The translations under genes and the position numbers were made by a program. Shown here in pieces: positions 1 through 4,838 of a stretch of DNA of 5,819 nucleotides; position 1 is the stretch's first letter; the number at the start of each line of letters is the position of its first letter. The notes under the pieces are model-generated. The model saw only the letters and a list, made by a program, of their open reading frames with translations, did not search any database and was not told where the DNA came from. This DNA is from Clostridiales bacterium. GTDB taxonomy: Bacteria; Bacillota; Clostridia; Saccharofermentanales; UBA5734. The DNA is taken from positions 1 to 5,819 of the forward strand of contig DMJC01000093.1 in the NCBI GenBank assembly GCA_003451915.1, written 5' to 3'.

Positions 1-1230
1 GGTGGTGATGGTGTTGACACCCAGAATGCAGGTCTGCGGCGGATTGATGACCGGTGTGAAAGACTCAATGCCGAAAGAGCCCAGGTTCGACACTGTGAAA
101 GTGCCGCCTTTGAGCTTGTCGGGACTGATGGTGCCTTTGCGGCATTCAGCGGCGAGTTCTTTGACCTGGCTTGAGATTTCACTGAGTGACAGTGTGTCAG
201 CGGCAAAAAGCGTGGGAACCATCAGGCCGCGCGGTGTATCGACAGCGACACCGAGATTGACGTGACGGAAGTAGGTCATCTTTTCATCATCATAATGCGC
301 ATTGCAGGCCGGATGGCGCAGCAGCACTCGCGAGACGGCATAAAGGACAATATCGCCGAGCGTCGGGATGGAACCAGCCAGGCTGTATCCTTTTTCTGCC
401 AGGCCTTTTTCTGCGGCAGCCTTCAGCTGGGCGCGCAGCTGTTGAATGGCCGTGACATCATAGCTGGCGTTGTGTGTCAGTTGGGCCATGGTTGACAGCG
501 ACTGCTGCATCTGACGGGCGATGACTTTACGGATCGTGCTGTGTTTTTCTGTCCAGGAATCCTGAGCATCAACGGGTCTGGTCAGCTGGATTTCAACAGG
601 ACCGCTTGCCTCGCCGATGACAGCCGCTTTCGCCAGCGTGTCTTCGATACGGACGCGACCACCCAGGCCTGTGCCGACTGTGCCGGCATCATAACTGCCG
701 ACGGCCGGCGTAGCCAGGATACCGTGATCGATCAGCTGACGGACATCCCGCTCGATTACCCGGCCTGCAGGACCACTGCCGGTTGCCATGCGCAGGTCAG
801 CGCCACTGCGTTCCGCCAGGCTGCGGGCGCGCGGGCTGACAGCTTCCGGCATCGAACCCGTTGCATGGGCTGATGTTGCCGGCGCAGGTGCTTCGGCGCT
901 TGTAGCTGCGGGTGCTGCGGCAACCGGTGCAGCCACTGCCAGTGCAGCTTCAGCAGTCGACCCCTCCGGCAGAAAGGCCGAAATATCTTCGCCGGGTTGC
1001 CCGATGACGCAGACATTCAGCAGGCAGGGCACATCGTCGCCTTCCTGAAAAAACACGGCCAGCATAGTGCCGGAAACGACTGCAGTCTCATCAAAAGTTG
1101 CTTTGTCAGTCTCGTAAGTAAACAGGGTATCACCGACTGCAACGGTGTCCCCTGGCTTCTTGTGCCATTTGCCGATGATGCAGCTTTCAACAGACTGGCC
1201 CTGGCGTGGCATGATGACAGGTGTTGCCAT
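1..1230 (-). CDS. 2-oxo acid dehydrogenase E2 (dihydrolipoamide acyltransferase), 3' end outside window
   Basis: E2 core subunit of a pyruvate/acetoin/2-oxo acid dehydrogenase complex. It carries the acyl group on lipoyl-lysine and transfers it to CoA in the cytoplasm. 410 residues are visible and the frame is open to the window edge. Seen: an N-terminal lipoyl domain (about 1-80) with ETDKA giving lipoyl Lys43; an Ala/Pro-rich linker (about 94-123); a peripheral-subunit-binding domain (about 130-168, SPRARSLAERSG...GPAGRVIERD); a second shorter, degenerate copy of that motif (about 174-202, GTGLGGRVRIED); and the start of the acyltransferase domain (from about 230) with GTFTVSNLGSFGIESFTP near the end. 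The catalytic HxxxDG motif should lie about 25 residues past the edge and is not seen. The start is set by GGGAGG at 1238-1243, 7 nt upstream of ATG. It is the third gene of the operon, 102 nt after the SDR stop. The substrate (pyruvate, acetoin or another) cannot be decided from E2 alone. Confidence 0.93.
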   Translation of the reverse strand, partial: MATPVIMPRQGQSVESCIIGKWHKKPGDTVAVGDTLFTYETDKATFDETAVVSGTMLAVFFQEGDDVPCLLNVCVIGQPGEDISAFLPEGSTAEAALAVAAPVAAAPAATSAEAPAPATSAHATGSMPEAVSPRARSLAERSGADLRMATGSGPAGRVIERDVRQLIDHGILATPAVGSYDAGTVGTGLGGRVRIEDTLAKAAVIGEASGPVEIQLTRPVDAQDSWTEKHSTIRKVIARQMQQSLSTMAQLTHNASYDVTAIQQLRAQLKAAAEKGLAEKGYSLAGSIPTLGDIVLYAVSRVLLRHPACNAHYDDEKMTYFRHVNLGVAVDTPRGLMVPTLFAADTLSLSEISSQVKELAAECRKGTISPDKLKGGTFTVSNLGSFGIESFTPVINPPQTCILGVNTITT

Positions 1231-1237
1231 AAATAAA

Positions 1238-1243
1238 CCTCCC
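1238..1243 (-). promoter_or_regulatory. Shine-Dalgarno site of the E2 gene
   Basis: GGGAGG on the minus strand, 7 nt before the ATG at 1230-1228. The same GGGAGGTT core precedes the zinc dehydrogenase and DeoR genes. It fixes the E2 start, whose first residues MATPVIMPRQGQSVE match the usual beginning of a lipoyl domain. Confidence 0.85.
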
Positions 1244-1250
1244 AATATCT

Positions 1251-1334
1251 GATACTTGATACTTGATACTTGTTACTTGTAACTCGTTACTTGTTACTTG
1301 TTACTTGTAACTTGATACTTGATACTTGTTACTT
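1251..1334. repeat. Tandem 7-bp repeat array, 12 units
   Basis: Twelve heptamers in exact register with no indels fill most of the 102-nt gap between the SDR stop and the E2 ribosome binding site. Plus-strand units in order: GATACTT x3, GTTACTT, GTAACTC, GTTACTT x3, GTAACTT, GATACTT x2, GTTACTT. In gene orientation the unit is AAGTAAC, AAGTATC or AAGTTAC. The SDR stop codon TAA (1333-1335) overlaps the first two bases of the array in gene orientation. Adjacent AAGTTAC and AAGTAAC units give short inverted repeats (GTTAC-AA-GTAAC), so the transcript could form weak hairpins. The array ends 7 bp before the E2 Shine-Dalgarno. Function is unknown; slipped-strand copy-number variation is plausible. 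Confidence 0.95.
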
Positions 1335-2445
1335 ATTTAAGCATATTCTGGCCGCCAGTGACCGGAATCGCCTGGCCAGTTTCATATTGCTGTTCGACAC
1401 AATAAAGGATCGCCCTCGTGACATCTTTGGGCGAGCAGCCGCGGCGCATTGGCACTTTCGCGACATAAAAATCATAGACTTCCTGAACCGACCTGGCACC
1501 GGGCACCTTGCCGGCTTGCAGATACTGCACAAAAAGACCCTTTTCCGGATCACTCCACAATGGCCCTTCATAATAATTGCCGGGACAGATCGCATTAACC
1601 TTGATCCGCTGCTCGACCAGTTCTTTGGCAAAACTCTGGACAAGGCCAATACCGCCAAACTTGCCGCCGGCATAGGCGAAATTCTTGTTTGACCCTTCCA
1701 GGCCTGATTTGGAATTGATCTGCACGATATCCGATGTATAATCCGGATCAAAGCGTGACTGTATTTTCATCGGGCGTGATCCGTATTTGGTCACCAGAAA
1801 GAATGCCGTGTAATTGATGCGGGTGACAAATTCAAAGTTCTGCAGGGTCATCTCTTCCAGTCCGCCAGCCCGAAGGACACCGGCATTACTGACCAGCAGA
1901 TCGAGACCGCCAAAACGCAGAACAATTTGTTGGATCATCGACTGAACGGAATCCTCGTCACCGACATTGACTGGAATAGCCAAGGCTGTGCCGCTGCCGT
2001 ATTGCTGGTTGAGTGAGCCGGCGACAGCTTCCGCCAGCGTCTGGTTAAGATCTGCGATAGCCAGTGTTGCACCGGCCGCTGCCAGTTCGCGGGCAATTCC
2101 CTCACCAAAACCTTGAGCGCCGCCAGTGACCAGGGCAACCCGGCCAGCCATGCGAGTGCTGGCTTTAGCAGCAGGCACCAATAGCTCAAAGCTGCCAATA
2201 CCAGAAAAAACAATGCGTTCCGGCAAACCGGTCATTCCGGATGCCGACTGGCGCAACACACTATAAACAGCTTCCAAACCGTCCTGCGCCGCTGCATCGA
2301 TCACCAACGCCGCACCGGACGGACTGTCATCAGGACTGAAAGCTGCCAGAAGCACCTTTCCCTGACCAAAAACGCCTCGGATAGCCGGTGCAATAGCCGC
2401 AGCAATATTCAGTGGCCCGCCCATCTGTTCAATCCAATCATGCAT
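1333..2445 (-). CDS. SDR oxidoreductase, sorbitol-6-phosphate 2-dehydrogenase-like, with N-terminal extension
   Basis: 370-residue short-chain dehydrogenase, predicted cytoplasmic, oxidising a polyol or polyol phosphate with NAD+. The SDR core (about 99-370) has the glycine motif TGGAQGFGEG (107-116), Asp132 at the end of beta-2 (NAD preference), SNAG (186-189), Asn211, Ser245 within INSKSG, and YAGGK giving Tyr258 and Lys262. The stretches QINSKSG, KFGGIGL, KVPMRRGC and the C-terminal VTGGQ are those I recall from enterobacterial SrlD, which is only about 259 residues long. The extra N-terminal 98 residues (MHDWIEQMGGPLNIAAA...) are not recognised; they contain no SDR motif and no evident signal peptide or membrane segment. 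Start: ATG at 2445 with GAAAGAGGG upstream at a slightly long spacing of 11 nt. An internal Met99 lacks a ribosome binding site. The gene sits 61 nt after the zinc dehydrogenase. The family call is strong; the exact substrate is inference. Confidence 0.9.
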   Translation of the reverse strand: MHDWIEQMGGPLNIAAAIAPAIRGVFGQGKVLLAAFSPDDSPSGAALVIDAAAQDGLEAVYSVLRQSASGMTGLPERIVFSGIGSFELLVPAAKASTRMAGRVALVTGGAQGFGEGIARELAAAGATLAIADLNQTLAEAVAGSLNQQYGSGTALAIPVNVGDEDSVQSMIQQIVLRFGGLDLLVSNAGVLRAGGLEEMTLQNFEFVTRINYTAFFLVTKYGSRPMKIQSRFDPDYTSDIVQINSKSGLEGSNKNFAYAGGKFGGIGLVQSFAKELVEQRIKVNAICPGNYYEGPLWSDPEKGLFVQYLQAGKVPGARSVQEVYDFYVAKVPMRRGCSPKDVTRAILYCVEQQYETGQAIPVTGGQNMLK

Positions 2446-2488
2446 TAAATCCCATACCCTCTTTCAAAAAAATCCGATCCATTATCAG

Positions 2489-2505
2489 CCTGAGCTCTGC
2501 TCAGG
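2489..2505 (-). promoter_or_regulatory. Intercistronic hairpin between the zinc dehydrogenase and SDR genes
   Basis: Perfect inverted repeat CCTGAGC-TCT-GCTCAGG (7-bp stem, 3-nt loop) beginning one base after the zinc dehydrogenase stop codon. A T-run in gene orientation (2465-2471) follows, but 17 nt beyond the stem, too far for a standard intrinsic terminator. It could stabilise the upstream message, attenuate read-through or be neutral. The SDR Shine-Dalgarno region begins just downstream. Confidence 0.4.
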
Positions 2506-2506
2506 T

Positions 2507-2527
2507 TTATCCGTTATCCGTTATCCG
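2507..2527. repeat. Three perfect tandem heptamers inside the 3' end of the zinc dehydrogenase gene
   Basis: Three identical TTATCCG units (CGGATAA in gene orientation). They encode the last residues of the zinc dehydrogenase (R-I-T-D-N-G) and its TAA stop. The unit resembles the AAGTAAC unit of the larger array: both are 7 bp and contain TAAC across the unit junction or within it. Because 7 is not a multiple of 3, three tandem CGGATAA units place a TAA in each of the three frames in turn, so translation entering in any frame must stop. Confidence 0.85.
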
Positions 2528-3784
2528 TCTCGCATTCGCCAACAGGTACTTTTCTGCTTCACCGCACCACAGGCCATTATTTTGTTCAACAATATCTGCT
2601 AATTTACGGAATATTTCATTTTCAGCTCCCAAGGCGCGGAAATCTGCGATCGCAGTCAAAGGCATGCTGATCTGTGTATAAATCAATTTCTTGCCGCCTG
2701 GAATTTTCGGCAGACGCAAGGTTGTGTCAATGACACTGTCCAACCCGCCAACATGGGTGATCATTGACGAGGGATTGATTTTACCGGCAGCCATCAATTC
2801 GAGTGACTCAACGAGGTCGTCAGTATTACCGCCGCTGTTGCCGGCAACATGGGTGGCATTATAGTGAACGTTATAGAAATTGAACTGAGCGCCGAAGGCC
2901 GGATTGGCCGGGCCAGCAAAAAAGTTCAGGCATCCGTCATAGCCCAGGATTTTGTCAGCCTGTTCAACGACTGCTGCGACCGGCGCGTAGACATATACAT
3001 CATCATAGCCTTTACCACCGCTGAGTTCGAGCAGTCTGGCCGGAACATCCTCAAGGCCGGATGTATTGAGATAAACCAGCTTGACGCCGCAGCGGGCAGC
3101 CTCTTCTACCGTATAGATCGACTCGGCACGAGCCAGCCGGGCAGCATCAATATCGGTAACCACCATAAGTTTGGGCTGACGGGGACCATGCAAAGCATAG
3201 TCAATGGCACCCAACCCCATCGGGCCGACACCTGCCAGTAATGCCATATTGCCGCCTTCGACTATACCCATGTGATGTTCATAGCTGCCGGCTGTGGTAT
3301 GGTAATTGACGTGGAAACCGCCGACGATGCAGGATACCGGTTCGCCGAGTGAACCGAAATAAAAAGCGTCACCTTTGTACTGCAGCAGACAGCCATGTTC
3401 CATGACCACTGCCGGAATGACGATGTGTGTGGCCGCACCGCCGATATAACGGAAAGTGTAACCCGGTGCTGCATAAACATTAGCAGGATCATTGATTGCT
3501 GGCTGGATGGCGAATCGGTCGCCGGGTTTAAACTGGTCAGCCCAGCGGCTGCCGACCTCGATGATCTCGCCGCAGAACTCGTGGCCGATGATGACCGGAT
3601 TTACAGCAATGTCAGCAGGGACACGCTTGTGATCGGATCCCTGGATGGCTGCTTTGTAGCTCGACATGCAAATGCTGTCGGATATGATTTTTGCCAGGAT
3701 TTCATCCGGCTGGATGGCCGGCAACTCGAACTCCTCGAGCCGAAGATCTTCTTTTCCATATAATCGGACTGCTTTTGTTTTCAT
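2507..3784 (-). CDS. Zinc-dependent dehydrogenase, L-sorbose-1-phosphate reductase type
   Basis: 425-residue medium-chain (MDR) alcohol dehydrogenase, cytoplasmic, expected to interconvert a ketose phosphate and a polyol phosphate with NAD(H). It has a GroES-like N-terminal domain with likely catalytic zinc ligands Cys39, His68-Glu69 (GHEFCGE) and Glu148. The four-cysteine structural zinc loop of classical ADHs is absent. The Rossmann domain has GVGPMG (185-190) and Asp211 after beta-2, favouring NAD. Overall length and the stretches DSICMSSYKAAIQG, RYIGGAATHIVIP, GGKGYDDVYVYAP and SGGNTDDLVESLELM match what I recall of the SorE-like family in Firmicutes. Start chosen at 3784 (MKTKAVRLYG): GGGAGG lies 8 nt upstream, and the predicted transcription start near 3819 excludes the longer ATG at 3820. 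The C-terminal RITDNG is encoded by heptamer repeats. First gene of the operon. The family is clear; the natural substrate could be another ketose or polyol phosphate. Confidence 0.92.
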   Translation of the reverse strand: MKTKAVRLYGKEDLRLEEFELPAIQPDEILAKIISDSICMSSYKAAIQGSDHKRVPADIAVNPVIIGHEFCGEIIEVGSRWADQFKPGDRFAIQPAINDPANVYAAPGYTFRYIGGAATHIVIPAVVMEHGCLLQYKGDAFYFGSLGEPVSCIVGGFHVNYHTTAGSYEHHMGIVEGGNMALLAGVGPMGLGAIDYALHGPRQPKLMVVTDIDAARLARAESIYTVEEAARCGVKLVYLNTSGLEDVPARLLELSGGKGYDDVYVYAPVAAVVEQADKILGYDGCLNFFAGPANPAFGAQFNFYNVHYNATHVAGNSGGNTDDLVESLELMAAGKINPSSMITHVGGLDSVIDTTLRLPKIPGGKKLIYTQISMPLTAIADFRALGAENEIFRKLADIVEQNNGLWCGEAEKYLLANARRITDNG

Positions 3785-3792
3785 TGAAATAA

Positions 3793-3798
3793 CCTCCC
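3793..3798 (-). promoter_or_regulatory. Shine-Dalgarno site that sets the zinc dehydrogenase start
   Basis: GGGAGG on the minus strand, 8 nt before the ATG at 3784-3782. An in-frame ATG 36 nt further upstream (3820) has no such site and coincides with the predicted transcription start, so the shorter protein is preferred. Confidence 0.85.
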
Positions 3799-3825
3799 TT
3801 GTATCGCACCGTTCATTCATGTCAG

Positions 3826-3854
3826 ATTATAGCACGTTAAATGTTATATGTTAA
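3826..3854 (-). promoter_or_regulatory. Predicted sigma-A promoter of the minus-strand operon
   Basis: On the minus strand: -35 TTAACA (3854-3849, 5 of 6 to consensus), exactly 17-bp spacer, -10 TATAAT (3831-3826, perfect) preceded by TGC, an extended -10. The start point would be near 3819, giving a leader of about 35 nt with the Shine-Dalgarno at 3798-3793. The -35 box is embedded in overlapping palindromes, which fits repression by the divergent DeoR regulator. Confidence 0.8.
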
Positions 3855-3868
3855 CAACATATTGTTAA
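3846..3868. promoter_or_regulatory. Overlapping inverted repeats, candidate operator over the minus-strand -35
   Basis: Two perfect inverted repeats overlap here: ATATGTT-AAC-AACATAT (3846-3862) and TTAACAA-CATA-TTGTTAA (3851-3868); the palindrome TGTTAACA (3849-3856) lies within them. They cover the -35 box of the minus-strand promoter. The TTGTTAATAT half recurs at 3953-3962 and TAACA/TGTTA half-sites recur through the intergenic region. Binding by the neighbouring DeoR protein is inference from position and family habit. Confidence 0.5.
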
Positions 3869-3892
3869 TATTTTACATCAATTTATCATAAT

Positions 3893-3935
3893 GGCAAAAT
3901 TTGGCATAATGCCCAAAAATCAGGCACTTTTTGCC
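3893..3935. repeat. Clustered GGCA/TGCC half-sites in mid-intergenic region
   Basis: GGCA at 3893, 3903 and 3923 (spaced 10 and 20 bp, the same helical face) and TGCC at 3910 and 3932 form imperfect inverted repeats: TTTGGCAT-AA-TGCCCAAA with one extra C, and GGCA-CTTTT-TGCC. These are the only GC-bearing blocks in the AT-rich region, which makes them candidates for a second regulator's site. No known consensus was recognised. Confidence 0.35.
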
Positions 3936-3936
3936 C

Positions 3937-3958
3937 TAACAAAAGATATTATTTGTTA
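3937..3958. promoter_or_regulatory. Second candidate operator, TAACAAA-N8-TTTGTTA
   Basis: Perfect 7-bp inverted repeat with an 8-bp spacer. It shares the TAACAA/TTGTTA core with the operator candidate about 90 bp away, and the 10-bp sequence TTGTTAATAT is directly repeated (3862-3871 and 3953-3962). The spacing would allow looping between two bound DeoR-family oligomers, but that is inference. Confidence 0.4.
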
Positions 3959-3999
3959 ATATCTAACCAATTTAACATAATATTTTGCTAAATATATCG

Positions 4000-4028
4000 T
4001 TGATTATATTATCAAGTTGTGCTATGAT
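4000..4028 (+). promoter_or_regulatory. Predicted sigma-A promoter of the deoR-type regulator and lplA
   Basis: -35 TTGATT (4000-4005, 4 of 6), 17-bp spacer, -10 TATGAT (4023-4028, 5 of 6) with TGC directly upstream, an extended -10. The start would be near 4035 with a leader of about 45 nt. A TTGAT-N6-ATCAA inverted repeat (4000-4015) overlaps the -35, so autoregulation is possible. The core GTGCTATGAT mirrors GTGCTATAAT of the opposing promoter, and both are followed by ATCTGACA. Confidence 0.72.
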
Positions 4029-4052
4029 GCGATCTGACAGATAATTCACACA

Positions 4053-4062
4053 TGATTAATCA
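4053..4062. promoter_or_regulatory. Perfect palindrome in the regulator leader
   Basis: TGATTAATCA, a 10-bp perfect palindrome inside the predicted 5' leader, 6 bp before the GGGAGG Shine-Dalgarno (4069-4074). It could be an operator or chance in AT-rich DNA; the evidence is positional only. Confidence 0.3.
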
Positions 4063-4079
4063 CATTTCGGGAGGTTTCT

Positions 4080-4838
4080 ATGTCAGGCGATCGGCGCGAT
4101 GATATCAATCAGTATATCCAGTCCAAAGGCGAAGTGCGGCTGGCCGAACTGGAAGCCCGCTACCCGTCAGTATCCAGCATGACTTTGCGCCGTGACCTGG
4201 AATTTTTAGAAAGGCAGGGGCGAATCATCAGGACACGCGGCGGCGCTAAATCACTGGCCCACCTGTCGATGCTTAAAGAGGCCGCCTATACCCAGCGCCA
4301 GGCTGAAAACACTGTGGCCAAGCTGAGTATTGCCGACAAAGCTATCCGGCTGGTGACACCCGGCCGTTCAATTTACATCGACTCCGGCACGACCTGCATG
4401 TGCTTTGCCCAACGTTTGCCTGACCAGAATCTGTTTGTCTTGACACCGGCACCGAACATTGCCTTGGAACTGGTTAAAAACCAGAATGTTAAAATCAATC
4501 TGACCGGCGGGCAACTCAACCGCGAAACCCTGACCTTGTCTGGCTTCAATGCTGTCGAGTATGTCAAAACCCTCAACATTGATCAGGCTTTTATTGCGGC
4601 CAGCGCCTTTTCGCTTGGCAGCGGTTTTTCCTGCGGCGATTATTACGAGGCTGAACTCAAGCGGCTGATCATTCGCAAAGCCCAGCAGGTCATCCTGCTG
4701 ATTGACTCCAGTAAAATCAATTTCTCGATGCCCTATACCTTTGCCCGTCTGCAGAACATTCATACCTTGATCACGGACCAGCCTTTGCCTGATGAATGCC
4801 AAAAAGCTGCCCGGCAGGCCAGAGTCCTGCTTTTGTGA
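4080..4838 (+). CDS. DeoR/GlpR-family transcriptional regulator
   Basis: 252-residue regulator, the normal length for the family. The N-terminal winged helix-turn-helix spans about 5-57, with the recognition region SVSSMTLRRDLEFLERQGRIIRTRGGA (30-56). The C-terminal sugar-phosphate-binding domain (about 80-235) has IDSGTT (100-105), TPAPNIALEL, LTGGQLNRETLTLSG and the late stretch LLIDSSKI. DeoR proteins are usually repressors released by a phosphorylated sugar intermediate, which fits the divergent operon of sugar-phosphate-type dehydrogenases. Start: ATG at 4080 with GGGAGG 5 nt upstream. The stop TGA overlaps the lplA start (TGATG). It most likely represses the minus-strand operon and perhaps itself; the effector is unknown, a ketose or polyol phosphate being the natural guess. 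Confidence 0.95.
   Translation: MSGDRRDDINQYIQSKGEVRLAELEARYPSVSSMTLRRDLEFLERQGRIIRTRGGAKSLAHLSMLKEAAYTQRQAENTVAKLSIADKAIRLVTPGRSIYIDSGTTCMCFAQRLPDQNLFVLTPAPNIALELVKNQNVKINLTGGQLNRETLTLSGFNAVEYVKTLNIDQAFIAASAFSLGSGFSCGDYYEAELKRLIIRKAQQVILLIDSSKINFSMPYTFARLQNIHTLITDQPLPDECQKAARQARVLLL

Noticed and set aside
541..1048. Plus-strand open frames opposite the E2 linker region
   Set aside because: Produced by the Ala/Pro-rich GC-heavy linker; the minus-strand reading gives an unambiguous E2.
1251..1334. CRISPR-like array
   Set aside because: Units are 7 bp and directly abutting with no spacers, so it is a simple tandem repeat.
1333..2151. SDR starting at internal Met99
   Set aside because: It would give a normal-length SDR, but no ribosome binding site precedes it and the upstream 98 codons are open, well ordered and follow a plausible start.
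2465..2505. Rho-independent terminator after the zinc dehydrogenase
   Set aside because: The T-run is 17 nt from the stem and the downstream genes have no obvious promoter of their own.
2849..3241. 130-codon open frame antisense to the zinc dehydrogenase
   Set aside because: Overlaps a strongly supported gene and has no start signal; its composition is explained by the opposite strand.
3785..3820. Longer zinc dehydrogenase start at 3820 adding 12 residues (MNERCDTREVIS)
   Set aside because: No Shine-Dalgarno upstream, the ATG coincides with the predicted transcription start, and a strong GGGAGG precedes the internal ATG whose product begins like the family.
3893..3936. Sigma-54 promoter (GG...GC elements such as AGGCAC...TTGC)
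   Set aside because: GG-to-GC spacing is 8-9 bp where 10 is required, and no enhancer-binding activator is present.
3953..3970. Rex (NADH-sensing) operator
   Set aside because: TTGTTAATATCTAACCAA matches the left arm of the Rex consensus well but the right arm poorly.
4368..4802. 144-codon open frame antisense to the DeoR gene
   Set aside because: Shadow of a clear family member on the other strand; no ribosome binding site or recognisable protein features.
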